Assembly: GCA_017963805.1 (NCBI GenBank)
Contig: JAGCTE010000024.1
Location: forward strand, 1 to 62,307
DNA length: 62,307 nucleotides
Direction of reading: 5' to 3'
Source of the DNA: a bacterium
GTDB taxonomy: Bacteria > Auribacterota > UBA3054
Shown here: in pieces, positions 34,892 to 43,451 of the stretch
Layout: the number at the start of each line of letters is the position of its first letter
Position numbering within the stretch: the first letter of the stretch is position 1
Program-made: the position numbers and the translations under genes
The notes under the pieces: generated by a model
What the model was told of the DNA's origin: nothing
What the model saw: the letters and a program-made list of their open reading frames with translations, nothing else
Database searches by the model: none

Positions 34892-37800
34892 ATGACATTA
34901 AAAAACGACATCAGGCGCGGATTCATTCTGCCGACCGTTCTGCTTTTCCTTACCGGGCTCGGCGCCCTGGCGGTCGCGTTCGCCCTCGGCCTCGCTTCGG
35001 AAGGTCAGCTAAGCGAGAATCTGAAGCGTTCCGACCAGGAAAAACTCATTCTCCTCTCCGCCGTGGAGCATGTGAAAGCGCTTTTTTTGGCGGCGGAAAT
35101 AAACTATCCCGGCTCCTGGCTCAGGGAGGGAAGATCCGGGCCCTACGTCATCGGCGGGCTTCGCTATTCCCTTAAGATAACGCCCCTCTCCGACAATTTC
35201 GCCTATCAGGAATTCTGGAGCGGGGGCTGGCAAAAGCAGGCTGCCGCCGCCCTTTCGCCGCCTCGGGAAACGCTTGCCAAACTGAAGCTGGAAAACAAAG
35301 ACGAAAAAGACCGCGCGCTCCTTGAACTGGCGCTTATCCTAAGCGACGCGTCAGACGAGAACCACGCGCTTCAGGAACACGCCGGAGTCTACGGCGCCGA
35401 GGCGGTCAGCTTCTCCGAGATCCTAAGCGACGACGGCAGCGAACTGCGGTTCGCCTACCGCGCCAACGCCGTCTACAACGAGCGCGCCGTAACGTCCCTC
35501 CCCTACTTTTACGGCGCGCGGGATTACGACTCGAACGCTCCCGTAACGGAAAACGATCCGGCGCGAAGGGAGCTCTTCGACCCAAAGGTCGCGAGATACG
35601 TCCTGAAAGACGAATGCAGAAAGGAGAACGGCAGGATCATCGTGAAACTGTCATCCGACGCCGTAACTGAAGATCACGAGGGAGCGCTTCTGAAAAGCTG
35701 GCGGAAAAAGAAGCAAAGGCAGTTCCCGAGCGACGGACACTGGCAAAACTGCGCGATCGCCTTTTTCGGCCTGGCCGTGAAAGGCATAACGCCGAGGGCG
35801 GTCTTCAGAATAATGGATTCCGACGGCTCAAGCCTTGTTTTGAAGGACGAGGAAGGGCTTTTCAATTCCATCACCAACTCGAGTTTCCGCTACGCTCAGC
35901 TGAGAGGCTGGATCCATTCCGAAACGCTCTACAGCGAAACGCCCGATCAACCGCTCTGGCTCGCCGTGAGCGACCTGATGAAGGGAAAGTATTACGACGT
36001 TCAGCTCCAGGACGCCAACTTCCCGGTGCCGGTTAAGGACGGCTCATACGGAATGAACAGGAACAAAAAGCTCGTTGTCGACGGGAAGGAAACGACTTCG
36101 GACAGGTATGCTTTCCGTTACGCAAAGGGAAAGCCCCAAAAAAGCGGGCCCCTCGGGGAAATGGAGCTTTTCGTGAAAAGCCCCTCCGATTGCTCGCCAA
36201 GATCCCGCGTCAGGATAAACAGCGTCTATTTCCGCCGCCCGGACATCGTCGCCGTAATAAACGAAAGCAAAGAACCCCTTTTGCTTTCCAATTGGCGCCT
36301 TACGGCGCAAACAGGAAGCGGGAGCACTCTTTTGGGCATACTCCCCAACGAAGCCGCCCTCTATCCCGGAAGCAGGTTCTACCTGACCGACCAGGCCGAG
36401 ATCGCCTTCCTTGAATACGGCTTCCGATCTCTTGACGACGACGAATCATCGGGCGATTCCGTTGTCTCCCTGCCGGGCGAAAGCTGGGGGCTCGACTACG
36501 AGATCAGCGAAGTGAGGGAACTGAAAAAGGGCGCGCAGTACTACACCTATGTCGGCTGCAGGAACGCGTTCTGGGAAAAGGACGAACTAATTGACGAAGT
36601 GGCTGAAATAAAGGACGGGCTGCGCTTTCCCATAGAAGGAGGCAACAACAAAAATACGCTCGTCTTCTCAAATTTGAGGCTGGAGCGCTACGCGGGGTTG
36701 ACCGCGGGCGACCGGCTCAGGATCATAGGGCTTCCCCGCCACGTGGAGTACGCCTCGCTCACCCTGAAAAACGAATACTCTCAGGTCGCCGCCAGAACGA
36801 AAGGCGCCGTGATGCCGAAGGACGCCGAGCGCCGCTCCTCCCTTTTGTATGAAAACGGGGCCTGGCGGCCGAACGAAACGCCTTTCAGGAACTTCACCCC
36901 CGTGAAATTGAAAACCTTTTTTGATCGTCCCCTTGCCGGCGACGCGGAGGCCGCTTCGCTCCTTGACGATCCAAGGCTAAATGAAACCTACCTTCATTCC
37001 AACGCGCTCTCCCTCTACGTCAGGGAGTTCCCCGCTTCGGAAGCCTTCCACGAAGGGGCTTGGCAGCCGGGAGGGGGAAGGGCGGAAAAGGTCGGGAAAG
37101 GCTTCGCTTTTCCGAACGGCTCCTGGGCGATCGATTTCTGGGCAGGGCAAAAGATCCGCTTCCTTTCCGGCGAACTGAAAGGCGAAACGTTCGCCGTGAC
37201 GGGAAGTTTCGAAAACGTCGTATTCCCAGTCGGCCTTTCCCTTCCCGGCAGAAAGCGCCCGAGCGCTTTCAAAAAAGGCTCGGCCTCCCTCGGCCCCGGG
37301 TACGCGAACATTTTTTACACGGCCAGCAAAAACGGCGCGCAAAGCGAGTGGACGTTCTCAAACCTTTGGGACTGCGCCGGCGGAGAGTTATATTTGAAGG
37401 GGCTTTCCGACGCCGTGGATTCCGGGGAATTCCTGGAGGAGAACCACAACGCCCTTCTCGAACCCGAGCTTTTCGACTGGTCACAAAACGCCTGGGAAAA
37501 GTTTCCCGCTTTCCGCTGGGATAAAAACGACGCCGCCTTCCTCGCCACGCTCGACGAGCGCCACGTTTCTGGTAAAGGCTTGCTGAAACTGAGACTGACC
37601 GCCGGAAACCTTAATGATCCAATGGGAACGGGCCGCGCCTGGTTCCAGGGGATCGCCGTCTCCCCTCCCAAGCGTCCCGTCAAGATCGCGGAAGAAAAAC
37701 ATGGCGCGAACGGCCCCATTCCTCTCACCGTCCCCTTCGAGCTTTACGGCAAAGAAAAAGAGCGCTATCTTTTGACAGCGCTCTTTCGGCTTGAAGCGAC

Positions 37801-37897
37801 CGTCGCTTCGAACCGCTATTCCTATCTTCTGACAGTCGGCCCGAAAGATCCCAAGACCGGCAGGAGGAAGATCGGTTTCCGGAAGCTGGCGGATTAG
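34892..37897 (+). CDS. Very large pseudopilin-like (PilX/GspK-type) surface protein with LTD-like domain
   Basis: I start at ATG 34892, giving 1001 residues; an in-frame ATG at 34817 is possible. The N-terminus MTLKNDIRRGFILPTVLLFL is a prepilin-type leader: basic, then G-F cleavage site and hydrophobic helix, without the usual Glu at position 5, as in PilX or GspK. The body is large, with a region near residues 430-500 (VRINSVYFRRPDIVAVINES...LSNWRLTAQTGSG) resembling a lamin-tail domain. Its C-terminus is rich in beta-like segments. A prepilin peptidase is encoded at 60458-61312. It overlaps the convergent Gfo gene by 4 nt. Function beyond secretion/pilus assembly is unknown. Confidence 0.75.
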   Translation: MTLKNDIRRGFILPTVLLFLTGLGALAVAFALGLASEGQLSENLKRSDQEKLILLSAVEHVKALFLAAEINYPGSWLREGRSGPYVIGGLRYSLKITPLSDNFAYQEFWSGGWQKQAAAALSPPRETLAKLKLENKDEKDRALLELALILSDASDENHALQEHAGVYGAEAVSFSEILSDDGSELRFAYRANAVYNERAVTSLPYFYGARDYDSNAPVTENDPARRELFDPKVARYVLKDECRKENGRIIVKLSSDAVTEDHEGALLKSWRKKKQRQFPSDGHWQNCAIAFFGLAVKGITPRAVFRIMDSDGSSLVLKDEEGLFNSITNSSFRYAQLRGWIHSETLYSETPDQPLWLAVSDLMKGKYYDVQLQDANFPVPVKDGSYGMNRNKKLVVDGKETTSDRYAFRYAKGKPQKSGPLGEMELFVKSPSDCSPRSRVRINSVYFRRPDIVAVINESKEPLLLSNWRLTAQTGSGSTLLGILPNEAALYPGSRFYLTDQAEIAFLEYGFRSLDDDESSGDSVVSLPGESWGLDYEISEVRELKKGAQYYTYVGCRNAFWEKDELIDEVAEIKDGLRFPIEGGNNKNTLVFSNLRLERYAGLTAGDRLRIIGLPRHVEYASLTLKNEYSQVAARTKGAVMPKDAERRSSLLYENGAWRPNETPFRNFTPVKLKTFFDRPLAGDAEAASLLDDPRLNETYLHSNALSLYVREFPASEAFHEGAWQPGGGRAEKVGKGFAFPNGSWAIDFWAGQKIRFLSGELKGETFAVTGSFENVVFPVGLSLPGRKRPSAFKKGSASLGPGYANIFYTASKNGAQSEWTFSNLWDCAGGELYLKGLSDAVDSGEFLEENHNALLEPELFDWSQNAWEKFPAFRWDKNDAAFLATLDERHVSGKGLLKLRLTAGNLNDPMGTGRAWFQGIAVSPPKRPVKIAEEKHGANGPIPLTVPFELYGKEKERYLLTALFRLEATVASNRYSYLLTVGPKDPKTGRRKIGFRKLAD
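37750..37786 (-). terminator. Intrinsic terminator embedded in the convergent pseudopilin gene
   Basis: A perfect ten-pair stem AAAGAGCGCT/AGCGCTCTTT with a 10-nt loop. Read leftward it is followed by TTTTTCTTT. It lies about 108 nt past the stop of the Gfo/Idh gene and inside the 3' coding end of the opposite-strand pseudopilin gene, so it probably ends the accB-to-Gfo leftward operon. Confidence 0.7.
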
Positions 37898-38937
37898 AAC
37901 TTCACTTTCTGGATGCCTTTGTTCAGAGAGTCGATGCAGGCCTGGGTAAGGGCCAGAGACTTCGCGGCGTCGCGGTAAGTGGAGGGGTTCTTCGACCAAT
38001 CGCCGCTTCTCACGGCGTCGATGAACTTCTCGTTTTCGTAAACGTACATCGTCCCGCTCTTCTGCGTGAAGAGCGTCTCCTCCCTCGCGCCTTCGACTTT
38101 TATGGTGCAGGTTCCGAGGTTGACGTGGTACTTTCTCTTCTCGCCGAAGAGGACCACCTCGTTGCGCCAGGTGTCGGCCAGCCAGGAGTGCGTGTGCGTG
38201 CCGGTGATGCCGTTGGCGAACTTCAGTGACATCGCTATCGTTTCGTCGATGGTGTAGTTTCCCTTTTTGGAGACGGTCTTTTTGCGGAAAGGATTGGTCG
38301 CGAAGCCGGAGACTTCCACCACTTCGCCGAAGAGATATCTCAGCCAGTCGAAATTGTGGGTGGCCTGGTCGACGAGGGCGCCGCCCGAGAGATCGTTGTC
38401 ATAGAACCAGGCGGGCAGAAGGTTCTGCGTGGAGGCGCCGCAGGCGTAGGCGGACATGAAGGTGTGTATCTTGTCGTCAGCCATCATTTCCTTGAGGCGC
38501 TGCGTCAGGGCCATGGAGCGGAAAACGTAGCCAATCTGGACTCTCGCGCCCGGGATCTTGTCGAGCTTGTCAGCGATGCGTTTGGCGACGGAAACCTTGC
38601 GTTCCGCCGGCTTTTCGCAGAAGACGGGAAGCCCCGCCTTGGTGCAGTTGACAAGGATCTCTTCCCTGGCAGTGGAAGGAGTGCAGACCCAGACCGCGTC
38701 GAGCTTGGGGCCCTTTTTAAGCATGTCCACGTGATCAAGGAAGATCTCGCCGCCGAAGACGGCCTGTTTTTCCTTGGCATGGTCTTCCACGATGTCGCAG
38801 AGGGAAACTATTTTGATGTCTTTCCTTTTTTCAAGAATGCGCAGATGCGTCCAGGAAATGTTGCCGGTTCCGACGAAGCCGACCTTAAGAACGCCCTGGC
38901 TCTTAGCCTTGGCGCCGTATGCGGGTTGAGTGCTCAT
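37894..38937 (-). CDS. Gfo/Idh/MocA-family oxidoreductase
   Basis: 347 residues with an N-terminal NAD(P) Rossmann loop GFVGTGNISWTHLRILEKR and the family motif FCEKPAERKVSVAKRIAD around residue 112-130, the EKP lysine typical of this group. The C-terminal alpha/beta domain has the dinucleotide dehydrogenase fold with GTHTHSWLADTWRN. These enzymes oxidise or epimerise sugars and inositols. It is preceded, 11 nt away, by a sugar isomerase/epimerase-type TIM barrel, so a carbohydrate pathway is likely. AAGGAG precedes the ATG. Confidence 0.9.
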   Translation of the reverse strand: MSTQPAYGAKAKSQGVLKVGFVGTGNISWTHLRILEKRKDIKIVSLCDIVEDHAKEKQAVFGGEIFLDHVDMLKKGPKLDAVWVCTPSTAREEILVNCTKAGLPVFCEKPAERKVSVAKRIADKLDKIPGARVQIGYVFRSMALTQRLKEMMADDKIHTFMSAYACGASTQNLLPAWFYDNDLSGGALVDQATHNFDWLRYLFGEVVEVSGFATNPFRKKTVSKKGNYTIDETIAMSLKFANGITGTHTHSWLADTWRNEVVLFGEKRKYHVNLGTCTIKVEGAREETLFTQKSGTMYVYENEKFIDAVRSGDWSKNPSTYRDAAKSLALTQACIDSLNKGIQKVKF

Positions 38938-38948
38938 TTATTTTCTCC

Positions 38949-39803
38949 TTATTTCGTAGCTTTTTTAGCGCGTTTGGCAGGGGTGTTGACGAAAAGTTTC
39001 CTAAGGTACTTCACGGTCTCATTGATATCTTTGATCTGCTGATCGCCGTCGATCTCGCGCTCGATGATGAATTCACCCTTGAAGCCGATCTCGCCCAGGC
39101 GCTTCACGAAGCGCGGGAAATCGACTTTCCCGGTGCCGACCTTGACTTCCTCTCCCAGATGCATGGGATCGGTGGGATAGAAGGCGTCCTTGGCGTGGAT
39201 GTTTTTGACGTACTGTCCGAAGACGTCCAGGGCGTCCACGGGATTGGCCTTGCCGTAAAGGATGAGGTTGGCGGGGTCGAGGTTGATGCCGAGGTTGTCC
39301 ATGCCGGTCTGCTGGATGAGCCTGAGCATCGTGACAGGCGTTTCCTGACCGGTCTCAAACCAGAACTGCAAGCCCAGTCTCTTGTAATAGCGGGCGATGT
39401 ACTTGACAGCGTCCACCAGGTCGCCGAAATCTCTGTCGCGGGGCCATTCGGGGATGAAGCCGAGGTGCGTGATGACGGCGGGCAGGCCGATCTTCTTGGC
39501 AAAGTCGCCGGCCGCCAGCATGGACTGGATGCGCTGGAAGCGGAAGGCCGGGGGAACTAAGCCCAGCGTGGCCGGTCCGGACAGAAGGTCCCAGACCGCG
39601 GGGCCTGCCCAGCCGGCCCAGAAAGCCGTGGGCTTGATGCCGGATTCCTTGATCTCAGCTTTGACCTGCTCGGCCATCTCGTCGGTCCAGTGCTTGGGGT
39701 TCCAGCTGACCAGTTGGCAGGTGTCGAGCTTATGGGCGGCCACTTGTTTCAAGGTGCCGCCTTCGGGTCTCATGAAAGCGATGACGCCGATGCGATTTTT
39801 CAT
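38949..39803 (-). CDS. Sugar phosphate isomerase/epimerase (xylose-isomerase-like TIM barrel)
   Basis: 284 residues of the AP-endonuclease-2/xylose isomerase-like barrel. Metal-binding type residues appear in FWFETGQET, LGINLDPANLILYG, NIHAKDAFYP and EFIIEREIDGDQ, the Glu/His/Asp/Glu set expected for a divalent metal. Substrate is not predictable, but inosose or 3-keto sugars are common for this family. It lies between a PHP phosphatase and a Gfo/Idh/MocA enzyme in one operon (spacing 8 and 11 nt). AAGAGG precedes the ATG. Confidence 0.88.
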   Translation of the reverse strand: MKNRIGVIAFMRPEGGTLKQVAAHKLDTCQLVSWNPKHWTDEMAEQVKAEIKESGIKPTAFWAGWAGPAVWDLLSGPATLGLVPPAFRFQRIQSMLAAGDFAKKIGLPAVITHLGFIPEWPRDRDFGDLVDAVKYIARYYKRLGLQFWFETGQETPVTMLRLIQQTGMDNLGINLDPANLILYGKANPVDALDVFGQYVKNIHAKDAFYPTDPMHLGEEVKVGTGKVDFPRFVKRLGEIGFKGEFIIEREIDGDQQIKDINETVKYLRKLFVNTPAKRAKKATK

Positions 39804-39811
39804 ATTGCCTC

Positions 39812-40699
39812 TTAATTTTTATGGTTATTGTTTTTTGAATCCAATTTCGCCCTGAGCTTGTCGTAGACGGAATCGTCCACTTTCGTGTAGCCGAAGCCGT
39901 AGCCCATCCTGATGTCGGGTTTCATTTTCCCGTGGAAATCCGTGCCGCCGGTCATGATCAGGTTGAATTTCTGCGCCATTCTCTCGTAGCGCCTGATGTC
40001 GGCGGGCAGATGCACGGAGCAGTAGACCTCTATGCCTTCCAATCCCTTGTCGACCATGCCCTTCAAAAAATTCTCGAAATCGACGTCGGAGAAAATGTGC
40101 AGCGCCTTGGGATGCGCGAGGACCGCGATCCCGCCAGCCGACCTTATGAGGTCGATAGACCCCGCGATGTCGAATGTCCTGCGCTCCGTAAACGTCAAGG
40201 CTCCGGGCGTCAAAAACTGCTGGAAAGCCTCGCTGACGGTGTGGGCGTAGCCGTTTTCGATGAGCCAGTGCGCGAAATGTGGGCGGCCAACGTTGTTGCT
40301 GCCGGCCAAACTCACCAGCTCCTCGTATGTAACGGGAACGTGATAGCTCCTCAATTTCTCGACGATCGAGCGGTTGCGCTCCTCTCTCCAGGACTGCACC
40401 TGTCGCAAGGGCTCCAGGGCAGACTTGAGCGAGTCGTCCCACTTTGGGAAGTAACCGAGGATGTGCACTTCCTTCTGATGGTCTTTCCTCAGGGAAAAAG
40501 TGCCGGCGGACAATTCCACTCCGGGAATGAAATCCATCTTCTGCTCTTTCGCGGCTGAGGCCAATTCGTCCACGCCTTTCACAGTGTCGTGATCAGTCAG
40601 GGCAATAGCCCTGAGGCCGAGCTTGACTCCCTGCTCGACCAATTCCTTAGGCGTGCTGGTGCCGTCGGAATAGACGCTGTGAAGGTGAAGGTCGATCAT
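39812..40699 (-). CDS. PHP-domain phosphoesterase (RNase AM/TrpH-like)
   Basis: Starting at ATG 40699, which overlaps the accC stop by 4 nt, the product has 295 residues; longer frames upstream run through accC. The start MIDLHLHSVYSDGTSTP carries the HxH metal motif, LTDHDTVKG a further set, and GVELSAG, HILGY, AHPKAL, TGGTDFHGKMKP the remaining histidines and aspartates of the trinuclear centre. The order fits YciV/TrpH-type 3',5'-nucleotide bisphosphate phosphatase or 5'-3' RNase. Alternative PHP substrates are possible. It is third in the accBC operon. Confidence 0.88.
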   Translation of the reverse strand: MIDLHLHSVYSDGTSTPKELVEQGVKLGLRAIALTDHDTVKGVDELASAAKEQKMDFIPGVELSAGTFSLRKDHQKEVHILGYFPKWDDSLKSALEPLRQVQSWREERNRSIVEKLRSYHVPVTYEELVSLAGSNNVGRPHFAHWLIENGYAHTVSEAFQQFLTPGALTFTERRTFDIAGSIDLIRSAGGIAVLAHPKALHIFSDVDFENFLKGMVDKGLEGIEVYCSVHLPADIRRYERMAQKFNLIMTGGTDFHGKMKPDIRMGYGFGYTKVDDSVYDKLRAKLDSKNNNHKN

Positions 40700-42048
40700 T
40701 GCTTTTTGAGCCACTCCTCGACAAAGTTTGTGTTGTAGCGGTCGCCTCTGATGAACGCGGGCTGCTTCAGCAGATTTTTGAAAAGCGGTATCGTCGTCTT
40801 GATGCCGCCGATCTCGAATTCGTCGAGCGCCCTCAGCATGCGCCTGATGGCCGCGATGCGGTCCCTCGAGTGGACCATCAGTTTCGCCACCATGGAATCG
40901 TAGTAGGGCGAGATCTCGTATCCGGCGTAAGCGATCGAATCGACTCTGACGCCCGGGCCTCCGGGCAGGTTGTAAGTCGTGATCTTTCCGGGATTGGGAC
41001 GGAAGTCGTGCTCGGGATCCTCGGCGTTGATGCGGCATTCGATAGTCCAGCCGCTCATCCTGATGTCTTCCTGGGAAAGGCCGAGGGGTTCGCCAGCGGC
41101 CACCATGATCTGGCGCCTGACGATGTCGACGTCGGCTTCCATTTCCGTAACGCCGTGCTCGACCTGGACCCTGGCGTTCATTTCCATGAAGTAATATTCG
41201 TTGGTGTCTTCGTCGACTATGAATTCCACCGTGCCGGCGCCGACGTAATTCGCGGCCAGGGCAATGCGGCAGGCCGCCTCGCCCATTTCCTTGCGGCGCG
41301 CTTCGTCGACTATGGGGGAAGGCGATTCTTCCAGGAGCTTCTGGTGCCTTCTCTGCATGGTGCAGTCTCTTTCGCCCAAGTGAACGCAGGTCCCGTCCTT
41401 GTCGGCCAGGATCTGGACTTCCACATGGCGGGATCTCTCCAGGAATTTCTCGACGTAAACTTCGGGATTGCCGAAAGCCGCTTCCGCTTCCTTCCTCGCG
41501 GTCTCGAAAGCGTTCTGCAGCTCCTCCTCGTTCCTGACGACGCGCATGCCGCGTCCGCCGCCTCCGGCGGAGGCCTTGACGATGATGGGGTATCCTATCC
41601 TCGCCGCTTCCTTTTGAAGCGTCGCGTAATCGTTGACCGGTCCGTCGCTTCCCGGCACCACCGGGACGTTGTTTCTAACGGCCATATCCCTCGCGTTGGC
41701 CTTGTCGCCCAGGGCGGAAATCGCTTCGCTTGTCGGGCCGATGAAAGTCATGTCGCAGGAATTGATGATCTCAGCGAAATGCGCGTTCTCGGAAAGGAAG
41801 CCGTAGCCCGGATGGACAGCGTCGGCGTCCGACACTTCGCAGGCAGCGATGATCCTGGGGATGTTGAGATAACTGTCGGAGGCAGGGGCTCTGCCGATAC
41901 AGTAAGCTTCGTCGGCGTACCTGACGTGCAGCGAATTCCTGTCGGCTTCAGAAAAGACCGCCACGCTTGCTATACCCATTTCCCTACAGGCGCGTATCAC
42001 TCTCAAAGCTATCTCGCCCCTGTTGGCTATAAGTATCTTGCGAAACAT
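40696..42048 (-). CDS. accC: Biotin carboxylase subunit of acetyl-CoA carboxylase
   Basis: 450 residues, the full biotin carboxylase length. It shows the N-terminal ILIANRGEIALRVIRA, the ATP-grasp loop VKASAGGGGRGMRVV, and the active-site FMEMNARVQVEHGVTEM. It carboxylates biotin on BCCP with ATP and bicarbonate for fatty-acid synthesis. accB lies 4 nt upstream, as usual. The carboxyltransferase subunits (accA, accD) are not in the window; a role with another biotin-dependent carboxylase is formally possible. Confidence 0.96.
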   Translation of the reverse strand: MFRKILIANRGEIALRVIRACREMGIASVAVFSEADRNSLHVRYADEAYCIGRAPASDSYLNIPRIIAACEVSDADAVHPGYGFLSENAHFAEIINSCDMTFIGPTSEAISALGDKANARDMAVRNNVPVVPGSDGPVNDYATLQKEAARIGYPIIVKASAGGGGRGMRVVRNEEELQNAFETARKEAEAAFGNPEVYVEKFLERSRHVEVQILADKDGTCVHLGERDCTMQRRHQKLLEESPSPIVDEARRKEMGEAACRIALAANYVGAGTVEFIVDEDTNEYYFMEMNARVQVEHGVTEMEADVDIVRRQIMVAAGEPLGLSQEDIRMSGWTIECRINAEDPEHDFRPNPGKITTYNLPGGPGVRVDSIAYAGYEISPYYDSMVAKLMVHSRDRIAAIRRMLRALDEFEIGGIKTTIPLFKNLLKQPAFIRGDRYNTNFVEEWLKKQ

Positions 42049-42052
42049 TTTT

Positions 42053-42544
42053 TTATTCCGGACGCACTAAGAAGAGAGTCTGGCCGAATTCCACCGGCTG
42101 ACCGTTTCCAACACAGATCTTCGCTATGATGCCGCTGACTTCCGCTTTGATCTCGCTCATGATCTTCATCGATTCGATGACCGCCACAGTGGTCTCCTCG
42201 CTGACTGTCTGCCCTTCCGTAACGAGCGGCGGGCTGTCAGGGCTCGCCGCGGCGTAGAAAGTGCCGACCATGGGGGAATTGATGGGAATGAGGTCGCTGG
42301 CCGCCTTGGCTTCCGCCTTGGGCTGCGCGGCCTTCGCTTCGGGCGCCGGTTTTTGCTGGACCGGTTCCGGGATGGAATTCAAGACTTCCTCCGGCGAAAC
42401 TTTCAGCGTGGCGTAATCCTGGACGGGGGTCCCGCCCTGAGGTCGCTTCAAAGAGATCTTGCCGTCGGCGTTCTCGAAAGTGAATTCGCAGAGGCCGTAG
42501 GCGTCCATCAGTTTGAGAAAATGTTTGATTTCCTTGATATCCAT
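42053..42544 (-). CDS. accB: Biotin carboxyl carrier protein of acetyl-CoA carboxylase
   Basis: 163 residues: an N-terminal alpha region with IKHFLKLMDAYGLCEFTFE, an Ala/Pro-rich flexible linker around residue 60-85, and a biotinyl domain. The biotin-accepting lysine is K127 in the ESMKIMSEI motif, with PMVGTFYAA before it. The protein carries carboxybiotin between the AccC and AccAD subunits. Upstream, between accB and the preceding gene, four 10-bp GGCC-headed repeats lie in the presumed promoter. Confidence 0.96.
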   Translation of the reverse strand: MDIKEIKHFLKLMDAYGLCEFTFENADGKISLKRPQGGTPVQDYATLKVSPEEVLNSIPEPVQQKPAPEAKAAQPKAEAKAASDLIPINSPMVGTFYAAASPDSPPLVTEGQTVSEETTVAVIESMKIMSEIKAEVSGIIAKICVGNGQPVEFGQTLFLVRPE

Positions 42545-42609
42545 AGAATGAATAACTCCGTTATTATTTAGGATATTTTATGAAATCGGGGCGGAATTTG
42601 CAAATATCG

Positions 42610-42650
42610 GGCCAAATTCGGCCGTTTTTGGCCAAAATCAGGCCAAAATT
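42610..42650. repeat. Four short GGCC-headed repeats upstream of accB
   Basis: Units GGCCAAATTC (42610), GGCCGTTTTT (42620), GGCCAAAATC (42630) and GGCCAAAATT (42641) follow at 10-11 bp, nearly one helix turn. The second unit and the third also form a GGCC-spaced palindrome. They sit just beyond the stop codon of the 42650 gene and about 65-105 bp from the accB ATG, where a regulator could bind on one face. Confidence 0.7.
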
Positions 42651-43441
42651 CAGAATTGGATGGGAGAGAACATCACGCTGCCGTCCTCGATCGTGATGTT
42701 GTTTTGCTTCAGCGCCTCGATAAGGTCGCCGCCAGCGGAATTCGGACCGGCTTCGTCCTTGCGCCACTTGTTCTTAGGGGCGTTTTCCGCGAAGACGTTC
42801 CTGCCTTTGGACCTGCTCACGGCGAAGCCCTCTTTTTCTATGGATAAGCCCTTCTTGGGACTGACTTTAAGCGAGGCGACCAAATTTTCCAGGGCTTTGG
42901 GGTTCAAAACTTTGCGTTTGATGTTGATAAGGTCGTCCGTCGGCACGTTCTCATAGCGCTCCTCGCCCTTGCAGGAAACTTGCATCTGCAGACTGATGAC
43001 GCGCATGACGGTGCCGTCCGCGGGCTGGCAGATTATAGGATAGACTCTGAACATGAAGATCCTGAAGCCGGCTTCGTCATACTGCTTGACGAACTCCACG
43101 CAGCTGGGAGGATAAAGTTCGGCGCCGGTCTTTTTGGCGGACGGGTCCCTGACGTAAAGATCGTAGCGGCCGGGAAGCTGCTCGCGGCTTATTTTCGTCC
43201 GGCAGCCGGAATACTCCGCGCCTTTGGGCGCCGCGATATAAACGTGCTTGCAGGGCAGAACGGGAGTCCCCTGCCCGTGCTCGACGTAATTGACGTCATT
43301 GTCGGCGTACGAAAAAAAGCTCGCGCCTTCCTTTTTTTCTTCCTTCAGTTTGGAAGAGTCAAAACCTATGACGGCTTCTATGCTGGCTGCCATGAGCGCC
43401 GAAGACGCCAGGCAGATCAGGATCAAAAAATATTTCGTCAC
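42650..43441 (-). CDS. Exported protein resembling a peptidase C25 (gingipain-type) propeptide
   Basis: Start GTG 43441 with AAGGA nearby gives 263 residues. There is a signal peptide MTKYFLILICLASSALMAA. The middle reads GQGTPVLPCKHVYIAAPKGAEY and then YPPSCVEFVKQYDEAGFRIFMFRVYPIICQPADGTVM, the pattern of gingipain propeptides (G-x-P-x-LP, then PKGA). No caspase-like catalytic domain follows, so it is at most an isolated propeptide-like module. The C-terminal 70 residues are unmatched. It follows the 43452 gene by 10 nt. Confidence 0.6.
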   Translation of the reverse strand: MTKYFLILICLASSALMAASIEAVIGFDSSKLKEEKKEGASFFSYADNDVNYVEHGQGTPVLPCKHVYIAAPKGAEYSGCRTKISREQLPGRYDLYVRDPSAKKTGAELYPPSCVEFVKQYDEAGFRIFMFRVYPIICQPADGTVMRVISLQMQVSCKGEERYENVPTDDLINIKRKVLNPKALENLVASLKVSPKKGLSIEKEGFAVSRSKGRNVFAENAPKNKWRKDEAGPNSAGGDLIEALKQNNITIEDGSVMFSPIQF

Positions 43442-43451
43442 TCAATTTTCC

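Noticed and set aside
39812..41038. Reading the PHP gene from the upstream ATG at 41038 as a 408-residue protein.
   Set aside because: The first 113 residues overlap accC in another frame and are Arg/Gln-rich; the PHP domain starts exactly at ATG 40699 with the HxH motif, overlapping the accC stop by 4 nt.
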